A stretch of 20,851 bases of DNA from Physocladia obscura. Lineage: Eukaryota; Chytridiomycota; Chytridiomycetes; Chytridiales; Chytriomycetaceae. Below are positions 11,868-20,851 of this stretch, piece after piece. Every line of letters begins with the position of its first letter. The stretch's first letter is position 1. The translations under genes were made by a program, and so were the position numbers. The notes beneath the pieces are model-generated. The model did no database searches and had not been told where the DNA came from. It saw nothing but the letters and a program-made list of their open reading frames with translations. The stretch is taken from the NCBI GenBank assembly GCA_027596945.1, contig JADGJH010000333.1, forward strand, positions 1 through 20,851, given 5' to 3'.

Positions 11868-12360
11868 GACTGAAAGGATTAGTTGGAATTATTGATGGAA
11901 CAGATATTTTCCTATATGAGATACCTAGCATTGATCTCAAAACATACTAGATGCAGAAGTACCATTATGGTTTAAACTGCCAAATTGTAGTTTGTCCACT
12001 TGACCAATTTATTATTTACTATCTTATTGGTTGGCCAGGATTGATGCATGATAATAATGTTTTTGGCAAGTCAAAGCTAATCCAGCTGCCTGAATTGTAT
12101 TTGGAGACCTCATAATACCTTCTTGGAGACTCTGGTATACTTTGAATACATTAATACAAATGACAGGTTGCAAACACTCCTGAAAACAAAAAGTTCAACA
12201 AATTAATTTCAAGACTACAAGTATTGCTAGAGCATGGGATTTGTTTGTTGGGATGGGTCACCCTGAAAGTTTTGCATTTACACTACCATTAATTAAGTAA
12301 TTTGAAGTATATCACTAACTGGGTATTGGCAACTTTTGTGCTGCACAACATGTTGTTGGT
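11868..12360 (+). pseudogene. Decayed PIF/Harbinger DDE transposase
   Basis: Several frames together give the DDE_Tnp_4 signature. GLVGIIDGTDIFLYEIP comes first, with the first catalytic Asp codon at 11893-11895. YHYGLNCQIVV and YYLIGWPGLMHDNNVF follow, with the second Asp at 12050-12052. Then come YLLGDSG and, after further breaks, NWVLATFVLHNMLL at about 12317-12358, the usual C-terminal W....VLHN.L box. At least five stop codons and several frame changes are present, so the copy is dead. Expected spacing and order of the motifs are kept. No terminal inverted repeats or target-site duplication were identified. Confidence 0.75.
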
Positions 12361-14489
12361 TTTTCACAAGGAGGGGAACTTTGGAAGCTTGATAGTAGAT
12401 CAGGTTGTAAAGGTAGAACTTGTATTTAATTGTAAGATTATATTTCACAAAAAAGGAATCAAAGCCCTTCTTAAATCATTGGATTTGAAATACTATTCAA
12501 ATACATTCCATTACAGATTCATTTTCAAATTAATTTCTCTGAATTTGAACTCCTTTTTTTTTGAATTTTTTTTCATAATAATAAACTCATGACACATGTT
12601 TTTTTGTCTTAGAAATAACTTTTGCAATAATTATTAAGACTATGAAAAAATGTGCAAACAATTATGTGTGTTATCAACAGCTGTTCAGGCACTGTTGGGG
12701 TCACATAACATAATTGTTATTTATTACATTCAGTTGTTTTATTTTAGTGACTTGTCATTGTCTTTAGTTTTTCAATATGTTGTCCAATGGATTAAATGTT
12801 CTAGCTTTGTCTCTTAATATTTGAAAAAAAAATTTTTGCTAAGGAATTGGTTTTTAATCAATATTGAGGCATTAGAAATGAGGCACAAAGGTTTTAATTT
12901 GAGGCATGGAATTGGGCGTATTAAATTGTTGTTCTATTCTTGGAAATAAATAATAAGATTCTAAAAACTAAATTATACTTTACTGTGCCAATTCCACTAG
13001 TTCAAGTGAATCTGCCTTCACAGGATTCAACACAAATCAACAAGCTCTCACAGCAAGAAAGTCTTTGATTTTAAACAAGTCAAGAAACCCTTTAAGATCA
13101 AGCAAAGTTGTTGAATAAAGTAGTTTGTATGTTTTTTTATTTGATCAAAAAACAGTACAATGACAAAATAAAACTCTTTTGACAGCTAACTGGAAATTTT
13201 CACCTGAAATAGAAAGCTTCACAGTAACAGGGCAATACAAACCATCAGGATGATCTTTATCATCATTCTCATCTCTGGAGTTTCATAATACAATCAAAAT
13301 GTGTTGAAATCTGTATTAGTCTGTGGTGGAGTACATGAAATAGAACCCAAAATAAACCCTAATATCATTTTATTCCAATACATGTCATTTTTAGTTTATT
13401 ATTTACAAATAAACACAAACTAATAATAAAGTTATAAAGTCATTATGTAATTATTTCATTCACAAAGAATGACAAAATGGCAATGATGGTTTGTTTTCTT
13501 GCATTACCTAAATATGTAAAAACAATAAATCAACTTACAGAACTGCTTAGGCCATAACTCCATCAGATCAAAGCAGTACAATAGTATTGTTTAACACATT
13601 ATTTATAATAGAAAATAATGTTGTAAATGTATCTGTAATCTTATGTCTATATTGTAATCAAAAGAAAGAAAAACATAATTCTTTATTGTTACAAAACACA
13701 ATGCATTTGATTGTCCTGACACAACAAAGCAACTTTGAGAATGATGATTATTACAACCAGTCAACAATAAAATTAATCACTACATTTATTGGAAGTTTCA
13801 CTTTCAAACATGATTCAGAAACCTTAACTAGATATATTCTATGCAAGAGCATGGCTTGCATAGTAGATCAGAAGATTCTTGGTATTTGGATGCAATTAAG
13901 CCAAAAGTTAGACCTTAATAGTTAAGAAATTAGAGCATGTTTGTGTTGAGATTGTGATTAATCCTCAAAACAAATATGAAAGAAGACAAACAGAGGAGAT
14001 GAACACTCACTTGACATTTGCATGACAGTTCCATAGACAGTTATGTGCTGGCCACAAAAACAAACTAAGATTGAGTGAATTTGTTTGTGTCAAAGACCAA
14101 GACTAACAAGGAAAGATCCCAACATTGTGTGAAAGTTTTTAAATAAAGTCTATTCTTGAATTTTGCCGTGAACAAAAAATAATTTTCTTTCACAGTTATC
14201 TAATAAATAATTCTTCTATTTCCAATTCTATTAAATATTATTTAACATCTTTTCAGCTTGTATAACACATTTTATTTTTTAAATCTAACAGTGTAGTTGT
14301 TTCCCATACTTATCTTTATATGCCTTCCAGGCATATGATGGCCACTCTTGAAGTTATTACAGAGAAAGGCAAATTTGAGAACAGTAAATGAATGGACAGC
14401 CAGTATGAGAGTTGAACTGCTACTAATTTTGGTATGAATTAGTTTACATGTGTTCATATATATATTTCACAAATGTGAATATCAAAAAA

Positions 14490-14548
14490 AAAAACTTGCC
14501 TATCAATCCATCATATCCCGCAAGTTATGGATTGATAGAAAAGTTTTT
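14490..14548. repeat. Hairpin: 22-nt inverted repeat with 15-nt loop
   Basis: Arms 14490-14511 and 14527-14548 pair except for two adjacent mismatches; the core TATCAATCCAT / ATGGATTGATA is perfect. The loop (14512-14526) holds one of the few CpG of this block. It could be a small palindromic element or joined terminal repeats of a MITE. Confidence 0.6.
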
Positions 14549-14611
14549 CTAAGTGCTCTAACTTTGAAAATTTCATGGAAAAATAGAAAAATTAATGTCA
14601 CAAACTTGCGC

Positions 14612-14690
14612 CTTACCTAATCTTTATTGAAGACACCACTAGTATCACTAGAAATGAAAAATAGAGCATTTACCACTTAACCAAGATACC
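14612..14690 (-). repeat. Possible tRNA-derived SINE head (box A and weak box B)
   Basis: On the minus strand TGGTTAAGTGG (14683-14673) fits the tRNA box A consensus TRGYNNARNNG exactly. About 50 nt further on, TCTTCAATAA is a weak box B with the TTCAA core. No clean cloverleaf folds, so this is at most a decayed tRNA-derived promoter. Confidence 0.25.
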
Positions 14691-15034
14691 AGGTGACCAA
14701 TCAAGCCAAGATGCCATAAAGATACTGGAAAATGTATAAAAACCATTGGTTTATGAAAGAGTGATAACAAATCAATAAAAATTTATCATGTTGAAAATCC
14801 CTTGTTACACATGGAAAATTAACATATTGGCTTGCTGGCATTGTTTCTGCTGTCTGGACTCCTTAAATGCATATTGCAGCTTCAGTTGGTATACTTTACC
14901 ATTCTGAAATTTGAGTTTTGCAAACAATATATTGTCTATTTTTGAAAATGTCTTTTTCTGAGTTTTCAATAAACATTCAAATGGAATCAATTTGAGTTCA
15001 AGTTACATTGATGCAAGTTAGTGCAAACACCAGA

Positions 15035-15175
15035 GCCCATGTGCTGTTCAACTACTACTATCATTGTATTTCTCCACCACAAATTGGTGAGATTTTCTGC
15101 AAATTGACTTGCACCATCAACAAATGGATCTTCCAATTCAAATCAGATGGCACATTGACAAGAATAACTTGTTAG
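15035..15175 (+). pseudogene. Fragment like the helix-turn-helix of a Tc1/IS630-type transposase
   Basis: One frame reads SPPQIGEIFCKLTCTINKWI and then FQFKSDGTLTR before TAG at 15173. The pattern (IG..f..s..TI.kWI..fk..GTL.R) matches the N-terminal DNA-binding domain of Tc1/mariner and IS630 transposases. No downstream DDE residues could be followed. Judged by eye only. Confidence 0.35.
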
Positions 15176-15487
15176 TAGATTGAAAATTCTCTCCCACTTG
15201 GATCCTCAATGATGCAAAAATACACAAATCAGTGGAGCTGATTATGAAACCCAATTGAAATTTTTTTGGTTTTCTCAAATCAAAACTTTGTCAGGATTAT
15301 AAAGAAGGGGCAGTTACTATGAAAAATCTTTACCTGGTAATTGTAAGGTCACTGGTAAAATATCAAAATTGTAGCAATGATTCTGTTTTTTGCCATTGTG
15401 GCTATGTATGCATAAGACACTCACAAGACACTTTGATCCTCAGATAGGGTATAAAATAGGTGTAAAAACAATGGGATATAAATAAAA

Positions 15488-15537
15488 TCTCAATTATTAA
15501 ATGTTTTAAACTAGTCTCAATTATTAAATGCTTTAAA
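15488..15537 (+). repeat. Two tandem 23-nt direct repeats, 27-nt period
   Basis: TCTCAATTATTAAATG followed by T/C then TTTAAA occurs at 15488-15510 and 15515-15537 with one mismatch, separated by CTAG. Confidence 0.7.
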
Positions 15538-16576
15538 TTTGTTTATTTCAAACTTCTCTTTCTTCATCACCCCCATCATCTGAATTCCTGGAATGATCTG
15601 GATCAGAGTTTTTAATTTGATCATTTGAACTACTCTCATTAATAATCCTTCCAATTTCGTGATTTTAATTTTTGTTTTTATTGGCATTCTGAACACTAAT
15701 TGATGATCACAAAGCTATAAAAAATCCTGCAACAATATGTCTGTTTGCAGCAATTAATCTTTTTACATCCTTTGTTTGTTGCATCAGGTGTTTGATTGTC
15801 TTTGACAATTTGTTAGCAAAGCAGCAGATTCTCTGCAATCTCAGCAGATTTGTTGACCTGGCACAAACCTTCCTCTCATTCAGCACCTTCATTGAAAAGG
15901 AACTGAATGCTTTGTGGAGGCTCTCAAGAAATTTGAGTATACATTTGATGCAGTGGTGTTGATTATACCAAGAAATTTACCCTGTAATGCCAGATAAAGT
16001 GTTTGGCAGAGCAATGTGGATGAGTCAATTGCAGTTGATTAATTATTTCACTTATTTGTGCTTTTTTTTGGTGCCCCAGAGTGGGCAACTAGATTTGCAG
16101 GCAATGTCAAGAATCCTTAATGAAATGAAACAAACATTTATCATTAAATTTAGAAGAATTTGTTGTGACAGTTGTGTTGTTTTCTTGTCAATGTCTGTTG
16201 TGTTTTTTGAAAAGACTCTATTAGCAGTAAATAAAAAAGACTCGCCATTGCCATATGAGTATTTGCTGTTCCCATTTGCTAATTCCACAAATCAGCCAAA
16301 CTTTTCAACTATGGCTTCAGATTTGTCAAGAGTATATTTGCAATCTCTGAGAACTGCTATGCCTTTAATGTTTGTTTTGCTATATTCCAGATTCCTTGCA
16401 CAACCTCTTCGACATTATCTGTAGACAATCACATTTGCCATTCTGTCCCAATTTTTTGTTTTTTTGATCTCTTGATTGATGGTTGCAGTGTCAGTCTGTA
16501 CACTTTTGGCAAGTTTTGAAAACTCAGAAATGGGATATTCATTTGATTAACTTGGTTCTGTGAAAAATTCAGTGAA

Positions 16577-18814
16577 ATGCGTGTTTCAGTTGTGTTTTCG
16601 ACACAGGAAGGAACAACTGAATCCATTGCAGAGAAACTCGTTGCGGCATTAGGCAGAGTCGGAAATACCATTGCTGTCGATCTTGTTAACATCAAAGCGT
16701 AAGTCGTGCTGCACTTCAAAATCAATCATGCAGTCAGCAATGGAAAAATCAGTAATAAGTATGCAGCATTGACAACGACGAGCTTCTGAAGCGCAAACCG
16801 GCTGATCCAGTCTTTTTTGTTCTTACTACATACGTTGACGGCGGTCCGGCGGACGACGCTGCATGGTTTGGAAGGTAAACAAATGACGATATATTAAAGT
16901 ACCGCTTCTGACTTTCCGTTGGTAAATAGCTGGCTTGAAGACTATCGCTATGACTTTAGAGTCTCTAAAGCCTCACTCTCAGATCTCCGGTTTTCTGTTT
17001 TTGGTGTTGGTGACGCCGCTTATGGCTCTTCATGGTGCCTGTTTCCAAAAAAGGTTGACGCATTCTTGTCCGATATGGCTGGTGTAAAAATTTGCGAAAG
17101 TATATTTGGAGATGTGGGGGAGAGGATGGGTATGTACTCGATTCTTTTTTTTTTCTTCTTCTTTTCTACATTACGTAATACCACCACATTAGAATTCGAT
17201 GGCGTGGTTGATGCCTGGATTAATTCCTGTGTACAAAGTGTTTCTACGATTCTTTCAGGTGCTGACTTAGTCTCCTCCAATATAGCCAAATTATCCATGT
17301 CGTCATTGGAAAAGCAGGATGAATTCGAAGAGTTGAACGATGATTATGTATCCAGTGACGAGGAAGAAGACGAATTTGTTGACGCTCCTGAAGAAAGCAA
17401 ACTTATGGATCTTGAAGATTTGGGCGCATTTGCATCTGTTGGGTTGAAGAAAGCAAAGCAAGAGCAAGATGATTCAACAGGAATCGTTATTCGCAAAAAA
17501 GGCACTTCTGTTTCTGCAGTTGCCAGCATAACCCGTGAAATGATTACCCCAAACCTCCGCAAGAATCTCGAAAAACAAGGATATAAGCTGATTGGAACAC
17601 ATTCTGGGGTTAAAATGTGCCGCTGGACAAAAGCCCAATTACGTAATAGAGGTGGATGCTACAAACACACGTTTTATGGGATAGAATCTCACAGATGCAT
17701 GGAAACTACTCCATCCCTTGCTTGCGCCAACAAATGTGTATTTTGCTGGCGTCATCAAACAAATCCTGTTGGCGTTGAATGGCGTTGGAAAGCTGACGCT
17801 CCGGAAGATATTGTAAACGGAGCTATCGAAAAGCATCGTGCTATGATTAATCAGTTCAAGGGAGTTCCTGGAGTTACAGCTGAAAGATTTAAGGAAGGAA
17901 TGGATATTGCTCATTGCGCATTGTCTCTTGTGGGCGAACCGATAATGTATCCGTACATCAACGAATTTGTCGACTTGCTTCATCAAAAGAATATCTCGTC
18001 ATTTTTGGTGACAAATTCACAGTTTCCAGAACTGATTCGTAAGTTAAAGCCAATAACTCAACTATATTTGAGTATAGATGCCGGAAATAAGGAAAGCTTG
18101 AAGAAGATTGATCGCCCGCTGTTTTCTGACTTTTGGGAACGATTCAATTCTTGTGTGGACGAACTTGCAAAAAAGGAGCAAAGAACAGGTTGAATTTAAT
18201 TGCATTTTTTATTCAGTTGATTTATGTTTTAATATTTAATTTCAGTATTCCGTTTGACATTGGTCAAAGGATTTAATATTACTGAGTTGAAAAGCTATGC
18301 GGAATTGGTTCGCAAAGGAAAACCAGATTTTATTGAAGTAAAAGGAGTCACGTTTTGTGGGTATACGGGAGAAAACTCACTTACTATGTCCAATGTACCG
18401 TTCCATGAAGAAGTTGTGGAGTTTGTCAAAATTTTGGCTGCTGATATCAGTGACGAATACGAAATCTCTTGCGAGCATGGTAAATTTCAAGCATTACATT
18501 ATTATCTATAACTCACACTTTGAGTAACAGCTCACACCTGCTCTATGCTTATTTCTCACAAGAAGTATAAAATTGATGGAGTTTGGCACACTTGGATTGA
18601 CTACCCGAAATTCCACTCTCTTGTGAGATCTGGAGAGCACTTTACCAGTATGGATTATGTTGCCAAAACTCCAGACTGGGCGGTGTTTGGAGATGACCGT
18701 AAAGGTTTTGATCCGGATATGACAAGAGTATACAAAAATAAGGCAAAATATGATGGAAACCCTGAAGCTTATAAAGCAAAAATCAAGGCAGATATTTTGG
18801 CGGCTGCTGAATGA
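16577..18814 (+). CDS. TYW1: tRNA wybutosine-synthesising protein 1 (radical SAM)
   Basis: Uses pyruvate and radical SAM chemistry to turn m1G37 of tRNA-Phe into the tricyclic 4-demethylwyosine (imG-14), the second step of wybutosine synthesis. Exons: 16577-16698, 16767-16874, 16930-17129, 17193-18188, 18246-18479, 18531-18814; introns 51-68 nt. The product is 647 aa. An N-terminal flavodoxin-like domain starts VVFSTQEGTTESIAEKL and includes TTYVDGGPADDAAWF and FGVGDAAYGSSWC. An acidic linker (DDYVSSDEEEDEF) follows. The radical SAM domain has CANKCVFC, Cys at about residues 321, 325 and 328, then LSLVGEPIMYPYI and YLSIDAGNKESLKKIDRP. The C-terminal wyosine domain has RTVFRLTLVKGFN, FIEVKGVTFCG, CEHAHTCSMLISH and WIDYPKF. 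ATG 16577 opens the flavodoxin strand directly; an additional upstream N-terminal exon cannot be excluded. AATAAA lies at 18818. Confidence 0.96.
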
Positions 18815-18817
18815 CAT

Positions 18818-18823
18818 AATAAA
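18818..18823 (+). promoter_or_regulatory. Poly(A) signal of TYW1
   Basis: AATAAA starts 4 nt after the TYW1 stop. The next gene starts about 95 nt further on. Confidence 0.55.
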
Positions 18824-18918
18824 AATATTTTTTGTGGTTGTTCTTGCGATGGAAGGAGTCGATGTCCAGTAACTTGTTTTTAGAAAATTTGTTGTAAATT
18901 GACACACATTACACATGC

Positions 18919-20442
18919 ATGACAAACCATGCCTTGAAAGTTTTAAATTTTGATAAGAATTGCATGAATCCAATGAGTCCCCAAACGGATGCGGAAGCGA
19001 CAAACGTTGTTGCAGAAGATCTTGTTGCAATTGACGGATACAATGAACCAACCAACATGGAGTTTCCAGACGGCGGTCGTCAGGCTTGGATTGTTGTCGC
19101 CGGCTCTTTTGTTGCGCATTTCGTTGTCTACGGGGCTGTCTACTCGTTTGGAATTTACAACAGCTATTATAATAATCTTCAAATTGGAAGTGCGTTTCAA
19201 GTTGCAATGATTGGAAGTGTTGGCCCAGGAGTGCTTGACGGAATTGGAATCTTGTCAGGCTTTTTGGCTGAACGATTTGGATACCAGCCAATGATATTTA
19301 TTGGTTCAATTATTTTATCTTTAGGATTGCTGTTGTCCAGCTTTACAATCACAATACCTTATCTTATTTTAACCCAAGGTGAGAAAAGCAGTTTTTTTTT
19401 TTTTCTGTTTGAAAAACATCTGATACACGAAACAATCAAAACATAGGGTTTATGTACGGGATAGGAGCGTCTTTTATTTATTTTCCAGCTGTAAGTTTGC
19501 CATCACAATATTTTCAGAAGAAACGAGGCTTTGCCACAGGAGTTGCAGTGGCCGGTACAGGTTGTGGCGGATTGTTTTTTTCCTGGGCAACTGAAAAAAT
19601 GCTTACGTCAATTGGACTCGCATGGACGCTCAGAGCTACAGCCATAATTAGTTTTGGTAAATTTTACCACTGATTTTTGATACATTAAGATACTTGTGTA
19701 AAACCCGACCACCAATTTTTTTTTTCTTTCTATGTAGTTTCAATGATGACAGTGATACCATTTATGAAAACGCGCATTCCCTCAACAAAGCACGAAAAAA
19801 CCGATTTTTCATTCTTTAGACACTTTGGCTTCTACTACCTTTTGTTTGCTTGTTTTTTTGCAAATTTTGTGATGTTCATTCCACTAGACTTTCTACCAGT
19901 GTTCGCGCAGCAGACAGCCAATCTGGACCTTTCTGATCAATCAGCTATTATGATGGTTTATAATGTATGCAATATTTTAGGGCGAGTAGTAATGGGGGTT
20001 GTTTCTGATAAATATTTGGGCCCTCTCAACAGTTTAGTTATATCAATGTGGATTACAGTTGCCTCAATTTTTTGGTGGATTAGCATTGATAATTTTGCTG
20101 GACTTATTGGGTTTGGAGCAGGTATTTTTTATTTCACTGTCAATTTGATTCTTATAGTCACATACAGTGAATGGATTTTTTGATGGCGCATTCTGGGGTC
20201 TGTTTCCTGTTGTGGTGGCAGAGCTATTTGGTGGAACTAGTGGGATTGCAACAATGCTTGCAACAATGTATATGTTATTGGCAGTTAGTAACTTTGCTTC
20301 ACCACCTTTGACAGGGTATGTGGAAGATAGATGGGGTATAAGGTGGATGATTATTTATGCTGGAAGTATGAGTGTGTTTGCTGCTATATTTGGAACAGCT
20401 ACAAGATTTGTGATTGCTAGAAAATTTCTGAAAAAAATATGA
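18919..20442 (+). CDS. MFS transporter, monocarboxylate-transporter (MCT) type
   Basis: Membrane carrier of the MCT-like branch of the major facilitator superfamily; the substrate is unknown. Exons: 18919-19378, 19447-19656, 19738-20121, 20168-20442; introns of 68, 81 and 46 nt. The product is 442 aa. A hydrophilic N-terminus of about 50 residues precedes the MCT signature PDGGRQAWIVVAGSF (about 50-64). The TM2-TM3 loop has GFLAERFGYQP (about 114-124, MFS motif A). The TM4-TM5 region has YGIGASFIYFPAVSLP and YFQKKRGFATGVAVAGTG. The C-terminal half begins near FGFYYLLFACFFANFVMF and contains NILGRVVMGVVSDKY and NGFFDGAFWGLFPVVVAELF. Twelve membrane spans are plausible. ATG 18919 is the first in the frame; Met at 18961 is an alternative. 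The last exon is nearly free of CpG although it still codes correctly. Confidence 0.9.
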
Positions 20443-20851
20443 TTTTACTTTTTTATTTTATTTTTATTTCTACATTATTCTTTTTTCTTTTATTTTTTAT
20501 TATTTTGTTATTGTTGTGACTTCTGATCACACAGATTTACAGGAATTTTTATATTTTTGCCACTTTCAAACCATTTCCTACTCAATTTGGACAAAAATTT
20601 TTACTTTGTCTTTCTTTTTCTGATGAGTAAAATAGGTCTTTATTAAAACTTTAACTTCTCTAAAAAATTTCAGTTTTTTTTCTTCTTTTTTTTATTTATA
20701 ACTATCATACTATTTAATGTGAAGGCTGCGGTGGCAAAACAATCAAAGAAACAACAATAAAAAAGTCCAATAAAAAAAAAGCTTGTTGGAGAGAATCGGG
20801 ACGAAGAGCTAATATGACAAGAACTCCAAAAAAAAAAAAAAAAAAAAAGAA
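20443..20851. other. T-rich 3' flank of the MFS gene, ending in an A run
   Basis: No gene seen. Many T tracts follow the stop. An AATAAA occurs at 20756-20761, about 314 nt downstream, and may be the poly(A) signal. A 21-nt A homopolymer spans 20828-20848. Confidence 0.5.

Larger units (their letters stand above)
10261..16570. mobile_element. CpG-depleted transposon graveyard
   Basis: More than 6 kb with no intact gene. I counted roughly ten CpG by eye, where base composition alone would predict over a hundred. Recognisable pieces are listed separately: a Harbinger-type DDE remnant, a helix-turn-helix fragment, a box A, a hairpin and a tandem repeat. At 10773-10916 a 47-aa frame starts MAIQSKKKENFKWD, which recalls the small DNA-binding protein of Harbinger elements, but weakly. 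Around 13960-14010 a frame reads TEEMNTHLTFA, faintly like the zinc finger of hAT elements. The intervals 10920-11860, 12600-13920 and 15550-16560 show only broken frames that I cannot assign. Confidence 0.6.

Noticed and set aside
15987..16424. 145-aa open frame on the + strand upstream of TYW1
   Set aside because: Lies in the CpG-free graveyard, has no recognisable motif and no clear splice partners; the overlapping minus frame is just as good. Treated as transposon debris.
18506..19291. 261-aa open frame on the minus strand
   Set aside because: It is antisense to the TYW1 last exon and MFS first exon, which both carry clear family motifs; its own sequence is unlike any family I know.
20828..20848. 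A run as poly(A) tail of a retroposed copy
   Set aside because: It sits at the window edge, with other A and T homopolymers nearby and no retroelement body next to it.

Overview
The window is eukaryotic nuclear DNA. Protein genes are broken by many short spliceosomal introns (36-110 nt, GT..AG, T-rich before the acceptor, one 276-nt outlier), carry AATAAA poly(A) signals, and encode eukaryote-specific proteins (RPL18, AAR2, DPM1, TYW1). The gene set, the intron style and the kind of transposon relics fit an opisthokont, most plausibly an early-diverging fungus. The RPL18 C-terminus is of the animal/early-fungal type rather than the ascomycete type. The exact lineage cannot be fixed from this sequence alone.

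Layout. (1) 1 to about 2690: AT-rich, almost CpG-free remains of a non-LTR-type retroelement with a broken RNase H domain and a C-terminal zinc knuckle. (2) 2694-9985: a compact gene island. RPL18 and a peroxisome-tagged carnitine acyltransferase lie on the + strand. A convergent minus-strand train follows, in transcription order DPM1, AAR2 and an F-box/LRR-like gene, with gaps of only 36 bp and 5 bp. (3) About 10260-16570: a second CpG-depleted transposon graveyard holding a decayed PIF/Harbinger DDE transposase, a fragment resembling a Tc1/IS630 helix-turn-helix, a perfect tRNA-type box A, a 22-bp-arm hairpin and a 23-bp tandem repeat. (4) 16577-20442: TYW1 (wybutosine tRNA modification) and a monocarboxylate-transporter-like MFS gene, both +. 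(5) A T-rich tail ending in a 21-nt A run.

The genes are mostly unrelated housekeeping functions: ribosome, acyl-carnitine shuttle, dolichol-phosphate mannose synthesis, U5 snRNP assembly, tRNA-Phe modification and transport. The most notable features are organisational. There is a sharp two-compartment pattern of CpG content whose edges fall at gene starts, and CpG depletion seems to run into the 3' end of the MFS gene. The DPM1/AAR2/F-box train is nearly gapless, with a poly(A) signal overlapping the AAR2 stop. A gene is broken by a +1 shift exactly at TTT-TGA. The carnitine acyltransferase ends in SKL and is preceded by an in-frame, presequence-like stretch separated by one TGA. I rebuilt exon structures by hand from splice sites, reading frame and family conservation; no alignment or search was run.
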